A DNA stretch of 64,000 nucleotides from Propioniciclava soli (GCF_014858005.1 NZ_JACYOT010000011.1:62001-126000), one strand, 5' to 3'; positions 31,173 to 43,302 are shown, numbered from the stretch's first letter. The notes: generated from the sequence alone by a model not told the origin. Numbers and translations are program-made.

Positions 31173-34100
31173 ATGTTCCGCAAGATCCTGGTGGCCAACC
31201 GTGGTGAGATCGCTGTTCGCGCGTTCCGCGCGGCGACCGAGCTGGGGGTGAAGACGGTCGCCGTGTTTCCCTACGAGGACCGCCTCGCCGAGTACCGGCT
31301 GAAGGCCGACGAGAGCTATGAGATCGGCGAGCGTGGCCACCCGGTGCGGGCCTACCTCGACATCGAGGGCATCATCGCGGCCGCCCTGCAGGCGCAGGCG
31401 GACGCCATCTACCCCGGTTACGGATTCCTCAGCGAGAACGCCGAGCTGGCGCAGCGGTGCGCCGACGAGGGCATCACCTTCATCGGCCCGAGCGCCGATG
31501 TGCTGCGGCTCACCGGCAACAAGGCCTCTGCCATCGCGGCGGCGCGCGAGGCGGGCCTGCCGGTCCTGCGGGGCGCGGATCCGTCCGAGGACGTCGACAC
31601 CCTCGTCCAAGCGGCGGAGGGCATCGGGTTCCCCGTGTTCGTCAAGGCCGTCGCGGGTGGCGGCGGGCGGGGTATGCGCCGCGTGGACGAGCCGGGTGCG
31701 CTGCGGTCCGCGCTGGCCGAGGCCATGCGCGAGGCGGACGCCGCCTTTGGCGACGCCCGCGTCTACCTGGAGGAGGCCGTCGACCGGCCGCGTCACATCG
31801 AGGTGCAGATCTTGGCCGACGCCGGCGGCGAGGTCATCCACCTCTACGAGCGCGACTGCTCCGTGCAGCGCCGTCACCAGAAGGTCGTCGAGCTGGCCCC
31901 GGCCCCGAACCTCGACCCTGAGCTGCGCGACCGCATCTGCGCGGACGCCGTCCGCTTCGCCCGGCACATCGGCTACACCAACGCGGGCACCGTGGAGTTC
32001 CTGCTGGCCGGGGGCGACGCCGAGCAGCGCGAGGCTGGGGGGCGGTTGGGGACTGCGCCCGAGAACGGTGAGCGGTTGGGGACTGCACCCGAGGACGGGG
32101 GTCGGTTGGGGACAGCTCCTCAAGAGGGTGAGCGGTTGGGGACTGCACCTGAGGACGGGGGGCGGTTGGGGACTGCACCCGAGGACGGGGGGCGGTTGGG
32201 GGGCGGAGCCCCCCAACGGTATGTGTTCATTGAGATGAACCCCCGCATCCAGGTCGAGCACACGGTGACCGAGGAGGTCACGGATGTCGACCTCGTCTCC
32301 AGCCAGATGCGCATCGCGGCCGGGGAGACACTGGCCGATCTGGGGCTCTCGCAGGATGCGATCACGGTGCGCGGCGCGGCGCTGCAGTGCAGGGTCACCA
32401 CGGAGGACCCGGCGAACGGGTTCCGGCCCGACACGGGTGTGATCGGGGTGTACCGGACGCCGGGCGGCGCGGGCGTCCGCCTCGACGGGGGCACGGTGTT
32501 CACCGGTGCCGAGATCGGCGCCCACTTCGACTCGATGCTGGTGAAACTCACCTGCCGCGGACGCGACTTCCCGGCCGCCGCGGCGCGGGCGGCGCGTGCC
32601 CTGGCCGAGTTCCGGATCCGTGGGGTGAGCACGAACATCGGGTTCCTGCGCGGCGTCCTGGCCGACCCCGATTTCCTCGCCGGCCGGGCCACGACGTCCT
32701 TCATCGACGAGCGGCCGCACCTGCTGCGTCCGCACGAATCGGCCGACCGCGGCACGAAATTGCTGCAGTTCTTGGCCGAGCGGACGGTCAACAAGCCGTT
32801 CGGCGACCCGCGGACGCCGGTGGTGGCGCGCACCAAGCTGCCCGCGCTCGACCTGGACGCGGCCCCGCCGGCCGGGTCGCGCCAGCAGTTGCTCGAGCTC
32901 GGCCCCGCCGGGTTCGCCCGCGCGCTGCGTGAGCAGACGGCGGTCGGGGTGACCGACACGACGTTTCGGGACGCCCACCAGTCGCTGCTCGCCACCCGCG
33001 TCCGGACGCGCGACCTCAGCAATGTCGCCCCCTACGTCGCGCGCATGCTGCCCGGATTGTTCTCGGTGGAGGCGTGGGGCGGTGCCACCTACGATGTGGC
33101 GCTGCGCTTCCTCAACGAGGATCCGTGGGGCCGGCTGGCGACGCTGCACGAGCTGATGCCGAACCTGCCGATCCAGATGTTGCTGCGTGGCCGCAACACC
33201 GTCGGCTACACGCCCTACCCGCTGGCGGTGACGAACGCGTTCGTCGCCGAGGCGGCCGCGACCGGCGTCGACATCTTCCGCATCTTCGACGCGCTGAACA
33301 ACGTCGACCAGATCCGGCCCGCGATCGAGGCCGTCCTCGAGACCGACCACGGCGTCGCCGAGGCCGCGCTCTGCTACACGGGCAACATGACCAGCCCGGG
33401 GGAGAAGCTCTACACCCTCGACTACTACCTGCGCCTGGCCGAGGAGTTCGTCGAGGCCGGTGCGCACATGCTGGCCATCAAGGACATGGCCGGCCTGCTG
33501 CGGGCGCCCGCGGCGGCGAAGTTGGTCACGGCGCTGCGGGAAAACTTCGACCTGCCGGTGCACCTGCACACCCACGACAGTGCGGGCGGCCAGCTGGGAA
33601 CGTTGCTGGCCGCGATCGACGCGGGCGTGGACGCCGTCGACGTGGCGTCCGCGGCCTGGGCCGGGACGACGTCGCAGGTGTCGATGTCGGCGCTCATCGC
33701 CGCCACCGACGACACCGAGCGCGCGACCGGCCTGTCGCTCTCCGCGGCGCAGGATCTTGAGCCTTACTTCGAGGCGGTCCGGGTGTTGTACGGGCCGTTC
33801 GAGTCCGGCCTGCCCGGGCCGACGGGACGCGTCTACCGCCACGAGATTCCCGGTGGTCAGCTGTCGAACCTGCGCCAGCAGGCGATCTCACTGGGGCTGG
33901 GCGAGCGGTTCGAGGCGGTCGAGGACATGTACGCCGCCGCCAACGCCATGCTCGGCGACATCGTCAAGGTGACGCCGAGCTCCAAGGTGGTGGGCGATCT
34001 GGCCCTGGCGCTCGTGGGCCAGAACATCGACCCGGCCGCGTTCGAGGCCGACCCGCAGAAGTTCGACATCCCCGATTCGGTGATCGGCTTCCTGAGCGGC

Positions 34101-34748
34101 GATTTGGGGGAGCCGCCGGGCGGGTGGCCCGAGCCGTTCCGCACCCGGGCCCTGGAGGGGCGCCGGACTAAGCCGGTCGAGACCGAACTGGGCGAGGACG
34201 ACGCCGCGGCGCTGGCGTCCGACCCGCGCGGGACGCTGAACCGGCTGCTGTTCCCGGGGCCGACGAAGGACTTCCTGGAGGCAACCGAGCGATACTCCGA
34301 CCTGTCGGTGCTGACGACGCGGCAGTTCCTGCACGGCCTGGAGCCGGGGCTGGAGCACGACGTGCCGATCGAGCGCGGCAAGACGCTGCTGATGAGCCTC
34401 ACGGCGATCGGGGACGCCGACGAGCGCGGCATGCGGCCGGTGCTGGCGACGATCAACGGCCAGCTCCGGCAGGTGCTGGTGCGCGACGCGTCCGTCACCT
34501 CGGACTCGGTCGCCGCCGAGCGGGCCAACCCGGCGCGGCCTGGCGAGGTGCCGGCACCGTTCTCGGGGGTCGTGACGCTGACCGTCGCGGTGGGCGACGA
34601 GGTGGCCGCCGGCGACCAGGTCGCCTCCATCGAGGCCATGAAAATGGAAGCAGCGATCACCGCGCCGGTGGCGGGGAAGGTCGAGCGGGTGGCCCTGCAG
34701 CACAGCCAGGCCGTCGAGGGCGGTGACCTGCTGTTGGTGATCTCCTGA
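31173..34748 (+). CDS. pyc: Pyruvate carboxylase with tandem-repeat insertion
   Basis: The 1191-residue biotin enzyme makes oxaloacetate from pyruvate, ATP and bicarbonate. Order: biotin carboxylase (from FRKILVANRGEIAVRAF, ATP-binding GGGGRGMRRV, EMNPRIQVEHTVTE), carboxyltransferase (TFRDAHQSLLATRVRTRDL, FRIFDALNN), and biotinyl domain with EAMKMEA (biotin-Lys1157). Residues about 291-344, normally a short hairpin before the FIEMNPR strand, are five 10-residue RLGTAPEDGG-like repeats plus a partial sixth. AGAGGGG precedes the ATG at 31173; the longer upstream frame is not conserved. Apart from the insert the family features are intact. Confidence 0.96.
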   Translation: MFRKILVANRGEIAVRAFRAATELGVKTVAVFPYEDRLAEYRLKADESYEIGERGHPVRAYLDIEGIIAAALQAQADAIYPGYGFLSENAELAQRCADEGITFIGPSADVLRLTGNKASAIAAAREAGLPVLRGADPSEDVDTLVQAAEGIGFPVFVKAVAGGGGRGMRRVDEPGALRSALAEAMREADAAFGDARVYLEEAVDRPRHIEVQILADAGGEVIHLYERDCSVQRRHQKVVELAPAPNLDPELRDRICADAVRFARHIGYTNAGTVEFLLAGGDAEQREAGGRLGTAPENGERLGTAPEDGGRLGTAPQEGERLGTAPEDGGRLGTAPEDGGRLGGGAPQRYVFIEMNPRIQVEHTVTEEVTDVDLVSSQMRIAAGETLADLGLSQDAITVRGAALQCRVTTEDPANGFRPDTGVIGVYRTPGGAGVRLDGGTVFTGAEIGAHFDSMLVKLTCRGRDFPAAAARAARALAEFRIRGVSTNIGFLRGVLADPDFLAGRATTSFIDERPHLLRPHESADRGTKLLQFLAERTVNKPFGDPRTPVVARTKLPALDLDAAPPAGSRQQLLELGPAGFARALREQTAVGVTDTTFRDAHQSLLATRVRTRDLSNVAPYVARMLPGLFSVEAWGGATYDVALRFLNEDPWGRLATLHELMPNLPIQMLLRGRNTVGYTPYPLAVTNAFVAEAAATGVDIFRIFDALNNVDQIRPAIEAVLETDHGVAEAALCYTGNMTSPGEKLYTLDYYLRLAEEFVEAGAHMLAIKDMAGLLRAPAAAKLVTALRENFDLPVHLHTHDSAGGQLGTLLAAIDAGVDAVDVASAAWAGTTSQVSMSALIAATDDTERATGLSLSAAQDLEPYFEAVRVLYGPFESGLPGPTGRVYRHEIPGGQLSNLRQQAISLGLGERFEAVEDMYAAANAMLGDIVKVTPSSKVVGDLALALVGQNIDPAAFEADPQKFDIPDSVIGFLSGDLGEPPGGWPEPFRTRALEGRRTKPVETELGEDDAAALASDPRGTLNRLLFPGPTKDFLEATERYSDLSVLTTRQFLHGLEPGLEHDVPIERGKTLLMSLTAIGDADERGMRPVLATINGQLRQVLVRDASVTSDSVAAERANPARPGEVPAPFSGVVTLTVAVGDEVAAGDQVASIEAMKMEAAITAPVAGKVERVALQHSQAVEGGDLLLVIS
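32043..32217 (+). repeat. 30-bp tandem repeat (5 units plus partial) and hairpin inside pyc
   Basis: Five 30-bp units start at 32043, 32073, 32103, 32133 and 32163, with a partial sixth to 32201. The array runs into a perfect 10-bp stem GTTGGGGGGC-gga-GCCCCCCAAC (32195-32217). All units keep the reading frame and encode RLGTAPxxGx. Confidence 0.95.
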
Positions 34749-34753
34749 CGGGA

Positions 34754-34768
34754 GCGCCCCCTGGGCGC
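34754..34768. terminator. Short hairpin after pyc
   Basis: GCGCCC-cct-GGGCGC lies 5 nt after the pyc stop, before the convergent amidase gene ends. It is weak and lacks a U-tract. Confidence 0.3.
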
Positions 34769-34793
34769 CCCCGCAGGATTGGGATGATTCGAC

Positions 34794-36509
34794 CTACTGG
34801 GACTCGATCATCACATCGTCGGCGCTCACCTGGCCGCGCTCGGTGCGTGCTGGCGCTGCCGTCCGCGTCCCCGAGGCCGAGCGGGGGAATCTGCGGCGTC
34901 CGCCCCGCTCGGGCAGCGGGATCGGCTCCGGTGGGTTGTCGTCGGCTGGGTCCGCGGGGCGGCGGAGGTGCCAGTCGGACACCTGCTGATAGGCCGCTGC
35001 CACGGCGAGCAGCCGATCCTCCGAGAAGGGCTGACCGCCGAGGATGGCCCCGATCGGGACACCCCCCGAGGAGAAGCCGATCGGCAGGGCCAGCTCGGGC
35101 AGCCCGATGCGGTCGAAGTGGGACGGGTCGGTCTGCAGCACGACGTCGCAGGCGGTGAAGGTCTGCTCCAGCAGGCGCTCGAGGATGAGCTGCTTGGCCC
35201 GTTGCCCTCGGACGTACTCGCCGGCCCCCAGCAGCATCCCGGACAGCCATGACGTGACGGAGACTCCAAACAGGCGCAGGTCCGACTGAAGGCTCGGCAG
35301 GAACGGCTCGCTGCGCTCCGGGAGACGCACGTCGTTGAAGGCGCTCCCCATCAGCACTTCGTACTCGTCGGGGTGGGGAACCTCAACCACCTCGATGCCC
35401 TCGATGCCGGTCAGCGCGGCTAGGAATGCCTGGCGCGCGGCGAGCGTATCACCGGTCGCCGCGAGGTAGTCCGGCAGGTACCCGACCCGCGTCCGGTAGC
35501 GGCACCGTGAGCGCGAGCCTGCCTTCACGGCCGTGGCCGCCAGGACGTAGTCGGTCGGGGCGGGGAGTCCCTGGGTGCGCGGGTCGTGCTCGTCCGGCCC
35601 GGCCATGACCGACAGCATGATGGCGGCATCCATCGCGTCGCGCGCGAGCGGGCCGGGGTGGTCGCGCGTATAGGTGAGCGGGATGATCCCGAACAGGGAC
35701 ACCAGACCCATCGTTGGCTTGAGCCCGGTCAGGTTTTGGGCGTTGGAGGGGGCGGTGATGGATCCCCCGGTTTGGGTGCCGACCGAGCTGGCCGCCATCC
35801 GGGCGGCCACGCTCGTGGCAGATCCCGACGAGGAGCCGCCGGGGTTCACTCCCGGATCGTCAGGGGTCCACGCATTGACGGTGGTGATGGTGCCGTTGGG
35901 GGTGGTGGCGCGCGTCGTGGCCAGCGGTCCCATCTGCGTCTTCCCCAAGACGATGGCACCGGCGGCCTTGAACCGGGCCACCGCGGTGGCGTCGAAGGGG
36001 GGCACGAAACCCTCGAAGACGTAGCTGTTCGCCGTGGTGGGCACGCCGGCGGTGTAGTAGTTGTCCTTGATCGCGAGCGGGATTCCGGCGAGCGCGCCGC
36101 GGCCACCGTGGGCCCTCGCTGCGGCGGACCGGGCCGCGTCCGCGAGGACGAGGTTGAACGCCTGCAGCGTGTCGTCGAACGCGCCGATCCGGTCGAGATA
36201 GGCCTCTACGAGCAGTGAGGAGGTGAGGCGTCCCGACCTGATCAGGGTGATCGCTTCGGCGAGCGTCGCCTCGCTGACGTCGTCCGCCACTGCATCCCGC
36301 ACGCCGACCGCAACCCGGGCACTTCCACGGCGAGCGACGGTCTCCTCTGCGGCCGCTACCCGCGGCAACGCGATGGTTCCGCCAGCTGCGAGCGCGCTGA
36401 TGGCCGACATGCGGGCGATGAACCCGCGCCGATCGACGCGCAAGGGCTGCTCGAAGCAGGCGGGGTCCCCCATGGACCACGCGGTCTCGGATGGGTGCAG
36501 CTTGGTCAT
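34794..36509 (-). CDS. Tat-exported amidase
   Basis: A 571-residue amidase-signature enzyme. The Ser-cisSer-Lys triad is in LAIKDNYYTAG (Lys), NPGGSSSGSA (cis-Ser) and GTQTGGSITAPS (nucleophile Ser). A twin-arginine signal VDRRGFIARMSAISALAAGG lies about 30 residues in, so export is expected. The Arg/Pro-rich C-terminal tail of about 40 residues is outside the family. Substrates of such amidases range from fatty amides to peptides; none is suggested here. GGAGGTCC precedes the ATG, which overlaps the stop of the small upstream gene by 4 bp. Confidence 0.88.
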   Translation of the reverse strand: MTKLHPSETAWSMGDPACFEQPLRVDRRGFIARMSAISALAAGGTIALPRVAAAEETVARRGSARVAVGVRDAVADDVSEATLAEAITLIRSGRLTSSLLVEAYLDRIGAFDDTLQAFNLVLADAARSAAARAHGGRGALAGIPLAIKDNYYTAGVPTTANSYVFEGFVPPFDATAVARFKAAGAIVLGKTQMGPLATTRATTPNGTITTVNAWTPDDPGVNPGGSSSGSATSVAARMAASSVGTQTGGSITAPSNAQNLTGLKPTMGLVSLFGIIPLTYTRDHPGPLARDAMDAAIMLSVMAGPDEHDPRTQGLPAPTDYVLAATAVKAGSRSRCRYRTRVGYLPDYLAATGDTLAARQAFLAALTGIEGIEVVEVPHPDEYEVLMGSAFNDVRLPERSEPFLPSLQSDLRLFGVSVTSWLSGMLLGAGEYVRGQRAKQLILERLLEQTFTACDVVLQTDPSHFDRIGLPELALPIGFSSGGVPIGAILGGQPFSEDRLLAVAAAYQQVSDWHLRRPADPADDNPPEPIPLPERGGRRRFPRSASGTRTAAPARTERGQVSADDVMIESQ

Positions 36510-36805
36510 GCGGACCTCCAGGCGGTGGCGGTGGCCGGGTAAAGGAGCGGAACGGCGGCCTGCTGCTGGAGAAGGTCCGCGGGACCGGTGACGCCTGCCG
36601 GGACGGGCGGCGCCCACGTGGCAATGTCCGCGACCGAGCCGCGTACGAAGCGCCGCAGGCTGGCGAGCACCGCATCCTGGCCCGGGCTGCCCGTCTCAGG
36701 ATCGGGCTGGGAGCCGGGCGGGAGTTGGTCGAGATCGATGCCGACAGATGCCAGGCGCGCGCGGATCATGGCGTTCAGTTCCGCATCGGTGGGGGGTGTA
36801 GCCAC
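36506..36805 (-). CDS. Small protein translationally coupled to the amidase
   Basis: A 99-residue protein from a GTG at 36803-36805 with an excellent AAGGAGG site. It starts (V)ATPPTDAELNAMIRARLASVGIDLDQLPPGSQPDPETG and ends LLYPATATAW. No signal peptide, membrane segment or known motif is seen and I do not recognise it. The 4-bp overlap with the amidase suggests a joint role, perhaps a partner or substrate-recognition protein (inference). Confidence 0.65.
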   Translation of the reverse strand: MATPPTDAELNAMIRARLASVGIDLDQLPPGSQPDPETGSPGQDAVLASLRRFVRGSVADIATWAPPVPAGVTGPADLLQQQAAVPLLYPATATAWRSA

Positions 36806-36855
36806 GGTGCCTCCTTCGTTGGGTGACACCACTTCATCGTTCGGCGTTTGCGATG

Positions 36856-36881
36856 ACGTTCCCGTCCAGTTGCGGGAACGT
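36856..36881. promoter_or_regulatory. Palindrome upstream of the amidase operon
   Basis: ACGTTCCCG-tccagttg-CGGGAACGT is a perfect 9-bp inverted repeat about 50 nt upstream of the small protein gene, a candidate operator. The rest of 36882-37038 shows no gene; a 7-bp CAAGGAG/CTCCTTG pair occurs at about 36896-36922. Confidence 0.45.
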
Positions 36882-37038
36882 AACGGGGCGCTCACAAGGA
36901 GTGACGCTGACGCTCTCCTTGCAGCTGCCGTAGGGCCGTCCTAGCTCGATCTGGGCGGCACCTCGGGGCGCCCCCCGTCCACCAGCGTCTCGCTGCCGCC
37001 GAACGGGCACGCGACGCTCACGCTGGCTGAGACCGGCG

Positions 37039-37088
37039 TTGGGATGCCGGCCCCTCCCCCGAGTGGACGTGAGGGGCCGGTGGCCCAA
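37039..37088 (-). terminator. Terminator hairpin after vapC
   Basis: CCGGCCCCTC (37047-37056) pairs perfectly with GAGGGGCCGG (37071-37080). An outer TTGGG/CCCAA pair (37039-37043, 37084-37088) extends the stem across a small internal loop. It lies just beyond the vapC stop in the transcription direction. Confidence 0.6.
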
Positions 37089-37106
37089 CCATCGGACACC
37101 CGGGCG

Positions 37107-37535
37107 TCATGGGTGGCGAGGGTTGATCCAGCGAAGGCCGTCGAAGCGAGCGAAATCGCTGTCGAAGGAGCAGATGGCCGTGCCATGTTCCAGCGCCAAC
37201 GCCGCCAGGTGGGCGTCCGTGACGAGGTTGCCGCGAAGGTCGCCTGCGGTGAGCAGCCGGCCGAGGATGTCGCGATGCCGCACGCCGGGGGTGGGTACCC
37301 ACGTCTGGTCGGCATCGAGCCAGTCGGTCACGTACCCCCACGCCGCCGCCGGGCTCAAAGGGCGCAGTGTCGCGCGTGCATGCGTGATGATGCGTTGGAA
37401 GGCCATGAGCGATGCCCAAGGGAGGCCGACTCGTTCCACGTCATTCAGTGCCTTGTCCATCCAGGTTCGGGCGATGTCATGGAAAGGAGCCTGCTCATCG
37501 ACCGCGTAGAGCAACACGTTGGCGTCAACGATCAC
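37107..37535 (-). CDS. vapC: PIN-domain ribonuclease toxin (VapC family)
   Basis: The 142-residue PIN protein begins MIVDANVLLYAVDEQ (first catalytic Asp4), has a TDWLDADQTWVP middle, and carries the later acidic residues in NLVTDAHLAALALEHG and CSFDSDFARF. The family cleaves RNA, often tRNA or rRNA. It overlaps the stop of the antitoxin gene by 4 bp. Confidence 0.9.
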   Translation of the reverse strand: MIVDANVLLYAVDEQAPFHDIARTWMDKALNDVERVGLPWASLMAFQRIITHARATLRPLSPAAAWGYVTDWLDADQTWVPTPGVRHRDILGRLLTAGDLRGNLVTDAHLAALALEHGTAICSFDSDFARFDGLRWINPRHP

Positions 37536-37777
37536 TGCTCGTCCTCAGCGTCGAATTGATCGAGCAGTTCCAGCGTCTCAGCGATGTTGGTGACCTCGAG
37601 GCGGAGCCCGACGCTGGCGGTGCGCTGCCGGAACTGGATGGGCCTGACCTCGTGCTCGCGGGCCAGACCTGCGCGGGCAAGTTCGTTGACCGCTTCGCCG
37701 AGGCCGATGTTCCGCTCCCGGCGCAGTTGCTCGGCCGCCGCGTGGACCTCGGGGTCGAGCCGTACCGTCGTCCGCAT
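37532..37777 (-). CDS. vapB: Ribbon-helix-helix antitoxin (VapB family)
   Basis: This 81-residue protein has an N-terminal ribbon-helix-helix (RTTVRLDPEVHAAAEQLRRERNIGLGEAVNELA) and an acidic C-terminal toxin-binding tail (ETLELLDQFDAEDEQ). It precedes vapC with a 4-bp overlap. TAGCCT ends 6 nt before the ATG, indicating a leaderless transcript. Confidence 0.88.
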   Translation of the reverse strand: MRTTVRLDPEVHAAAEQLRRERNIGLGEAVNELARAGLAREHEVRPIQFRQRTASVGLRLEVTNIAETLELLDQFDAEDEQ

Positions 37778-37893
37778 GGCCCAAGGCTAGCATCGCTGGT
37801 GAGGATGGAGCGCATCAGTGATGCGAGCTGCTGGACGCGTAGGCGACTCGTGCAGCTGATTGCCAGGTCGTCGCGCCGAACGCCTTGAGGACC

Positions 37894-37924
37894 GTGGGCC
37901 AAGGCAGACTCAGCCTTGGCCCAC
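37894..37924 (-). terminator. Terminator hairpin after the nrd operon
   Basis: GTGGGCCAAGGC (37894-37905) and GCCTTGGCCCAC (37913-37924) form a perfect 12-bp stem with a 7-nt loop, about 75 nt beyond the end of the last gene of the nrdHIEF operon. Confidence 0.65.
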
Positions 37925-37998
37925 TGTCGTGACATGAGGCCGTGCGGACTGTCACGCCTCCGGTGGACACACGAGGCTCAATCGTCGGCGCCTGGCCA

Positions 37999-39200
37999 TC
38001 ACGCGGACGTGACGGCCTTCGCCCCCTCTCCGAGTGCCACGAGCTTGGCCCAGGCGATGTCGGCGTGCACGCGTCCGCCCAGGCCGCAGTCGGTGGAGGC
38101 GATCACCCGGTCGGGCCCGACGGCATCCACGAACCGGCGGATGCGCTGGGCGACGAGTTCCGAATGTTCCACGACATTGGTGGCGTGGCTGACCACGCCG
38201 GGGACGAGGACGAGGTCGTCCGGCACCGCGACATCGCGCCACACCGTCCACTCGTGCTCATGGCGCACGTTGGCCGCCTCGAAGGACAACTGCCCCACGT
38301 TTGCCTGCAGCACCACGGGCAGGATGTCAGCGATGCCGATGTCGGTGGTGTGGGGGCCGTGCCACGAGCCCCAGCACAGGTGCAGGCGCACCAGGTCCTT
38401 GGGCAGGCCCGCGATGGCGTGGTTGAGGGCGTCGATGCGGATCTGCGTGAAGGCCCGGTAGTCGGCGACGCTGGGCTCGGGCGTGATCTGGTCCCAGTTC
38501 TCGGCCAGCGATGGGTCGTCGATCTGGACCACGAGACCCGCATCGGTGATCGCGCGGTACTCCTCGCGCAGCGCGTCGGCCCACGCCCAAATGTGCTCCT
38601 CCTCGGTGGTGTAGTGCTGGTTCCACACGCGTGCGGCGCTGCCGGGTGAGATCGCGGTGAGGAACCCCTGCTCCCCGGGCTCGAGGGCGGCGTCCAGGTT
38701 GGCGATGTCGGTGGCGACCGCGTCCTGTCCGGTGTAAGTGATCGGGCCGGTGGTGGTGGGGAATCGGTGGCCACCCGTCCGGTGTGGACGCCTCCTTCAT
38801 CGACCGGGTCCGAATAGACACGCGGGAAGCGCTGACGGTCCCGCCGGTCGCCGAACGACGTCAGGACGACGTTCCCCGGGGACGACGTCGCCGCCGGCTG
38901 GTTGAACAGGTTCAACTCGGTCAGGGCAAGCCCAGCCACCCGTTGGAACGAGTAGGACCACCAAGCGCCGTAGTCGACGGGGTTCGACATGGCCTTGCCG
39001 AACTCCCCGTCACCCAGCAGTGTGATGCCGGCGGCGCGCTGGCGATCGACCACGTCCGCGACGGCCTGGGTGACAAGCCGGTCGAACTCGGGCGTGCGCA
39101 GCAGCGTGTAGCCGTCGTCGGCCACGTGGCGGGCGGCGTTGGCGGCGATGAGGGCGTCCGTGCGCGGCAGGCTGCCGGACGTCGTGGTGCGAATCGGCAT
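37999..39200 (-). pseudogene. MetE-like methionine synthase, frameshifted
   Basis: A gene for a short (about 400-residue) MetE/UROD-fold methyltransferase is split across two frames. The N-terminal part (from MPIRTTTSGSLPRTDAL, with LLGDGEFGKAMSNP) reads to about 38760. The C-terminal part continues in another frame from TTTGPITYTG through MWNQHYTTEEEHIW. One missing base near the GGGG run at 38758-38761 explains the shift. The Zn-binding ligands are intact (HLCWG, SFEAAN, TDCGLGG). It starts 1 nt after nrdF stops, so it is the last gene of the riboswitch operon. Either a real lesion or a sequencing error. Confidence 0.8.
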
Positions 39201-39201
39201 G

Positions 39202-42348
<3,147 letters not shown>

Positions 42349-42352
<4 letters not shown>

Positions 42353-42735
42353 GGGTGGGAGAGCCTTTCACGGACACGTTCGACATCGTCGGGGGTGCCC
42401 AGGAGTTCGAAGCGATCGAGGAGGGGAACGTGGCACTTGGCGGCCACGATGTCGCCGGCCAAGCAGTAGGCCTCGCCGAAGTTGGTGTTGCCCGCGGAGA
42501 TCACCCCGCGGATCAGGGAGCGGTTGTCCGGGTCGTTGAGGAACCGGATCACCTGCTTGGGAACCGCGCCGCCGGTGCTGCCGCCCCCGTACGTGGGAAC
42601 CACGAGAACATACGGCTGGCTGACGGCCAGCGGCTCCTCGCTGGGGTGCAGCGGGATCCGGTCTGCATCCACGCCGAGCTTCTGGATGAAACGGTGGGTG
42701 TTCTCCGAGGCCGATGAGAAGTAGACGACGCGCAC
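42349..42735 (-). CDS. nrdI: Ribonucleotide reductase flavodoxin NrdI
   Basis: The 128-residue flavoprotein starts at a GTG (42733-42735): (V)[20 protein letters not shown], the FMN phosphate-binding loop, with [21 protein letters not shown] and the [23 protein letters not shown] block. NrdI supplies the oxidant for assembling the Mn2-Tyr cofactor of NrdF. It begins 11 nt after nrdH ends. No strong ribosome site is seen, so coupling with nrdH is likely. Confidence 0.93.
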
Positions 42736-42746
42736 GGCCGCCGCGT

Positions 42747-42992
42747 TCAGGCGACGTGGACGCGCTGCGCCGCAGCCTTGATGCGGTCGGGGCGGAACCC
42801 GCCCCAGTGCTCCTCGCCGTCGACGACGACGGGAACCTGCTGGTAGCCCATCGCCATCACCGCCAGCAGCGCCGCCTCGTCCTCGGCGAGGTCGATCACC
42901 TCGTACTCCAGGCCCAGCTTGTCCATGGCCCGGTAGGTGGCGGTGCACTGCACGCACGCGGGCTTGCTGTAGACGGTGATCGTGTTCGCCAT
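42747..42992 (-). CDS. nrdH: NrdH glutaredoxin-like electron donor
   Basis: An 81-residue redoxin with active site CVQC in [21 protein letters not shown], and the NrdH-type [20 protein letters not shown]. It reduces NrdE using thioredoxin reductase. First gene of the operon; GGAGAG precedes the ATG. About 110 nt upstream is the end of the cobalamin riboswitch. Confidence 0.96.
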   Translation of the reverse strand: MANTITVYSKPACVQCTATYRAMDKLGLEYEVIDLAEDEAALLAVMAMGYQQVPVVVDGEEHWGGFRPDRIKAAAQRVHVA

Positions 42993-43100
42993 GCTCTCTC
43001 CTCGAAGCAGGGGGTCGCGAGGGAGGGAGCACGAGTGCGCCCGGTCTTCCCGCGAGACCGTGTGGTCGGACGAACCGGGTGGCCGCGACGCGACCCCCCG

Positions 43101-43302
43101 GCGCTGGCAGGTATTCGGACTCGAGGGCGGACGCCGTGGGGCGTTGGTCCTACTGGGCAACGCTTCCCAGCCTTTCGGCCAGTGCTTGGTGTCGCCGGTC
43201 GTTCCCTCTCACCGCTGCGGGGCAGTCCCGGATTCACACCGGGTTCCCTGTTGTCTCGCCCCCCAACCCCTACACCTAGGGGTTGGGTGGACGAACCAGC
43301 AC
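43101..43302 (-). promoter_or_regulatory. Cobalamin (B12) riboswitch upstream of nrdHIEF
   Basis: Read on the minus strand, this 202-nt leader has the conserved adenosylcobalamin-riboswitch core: GGTGTGAATCCGGGACTGCC, CCGCAGCGGTGAGAGGGAAC, AAGCACTGGCCGAAAGGCTG, GGAAG and a B12-box-like GAGTCCGAATACCTGCCAGC. The ends close by pairing GTGCTGG (minus strand, 43302-43296) with CCAGCGC (43107-43101). It lies between a promoter at 43308-43337 and nrdH, so B12 should reduce expression of the class Ib reductase operon. Such control of B12-independent reductases is known in Streptomyces. Confidence 0.93.

Noticed and set aside
32043-32201. CRISPR or REP array at 32.0-32.2 kb
   Set aside because: The 30-bp units are contiguous without spacers, stay in frame and lie in the middle of a conserved coding sequence, so they are a coding minisatellite.
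31050-33842. A 930-codon open frame antisense to pyruvate carboxylase
   Set aside because: It is a GC-bias shadow frame: the opposite strand encodes a complete conserved enzyme, and the antisense product is low-complexity Arg/Ala/Gly/Asp-rich with no motif.
38103-39200. Full-length reading of the 365-codon frame as an intact MetE-like protein
   Set aside because: After about residue 147 the translation becomes Pro/Ser/Arg-rich noise, while the conserved C-terminal half continues in another frame.
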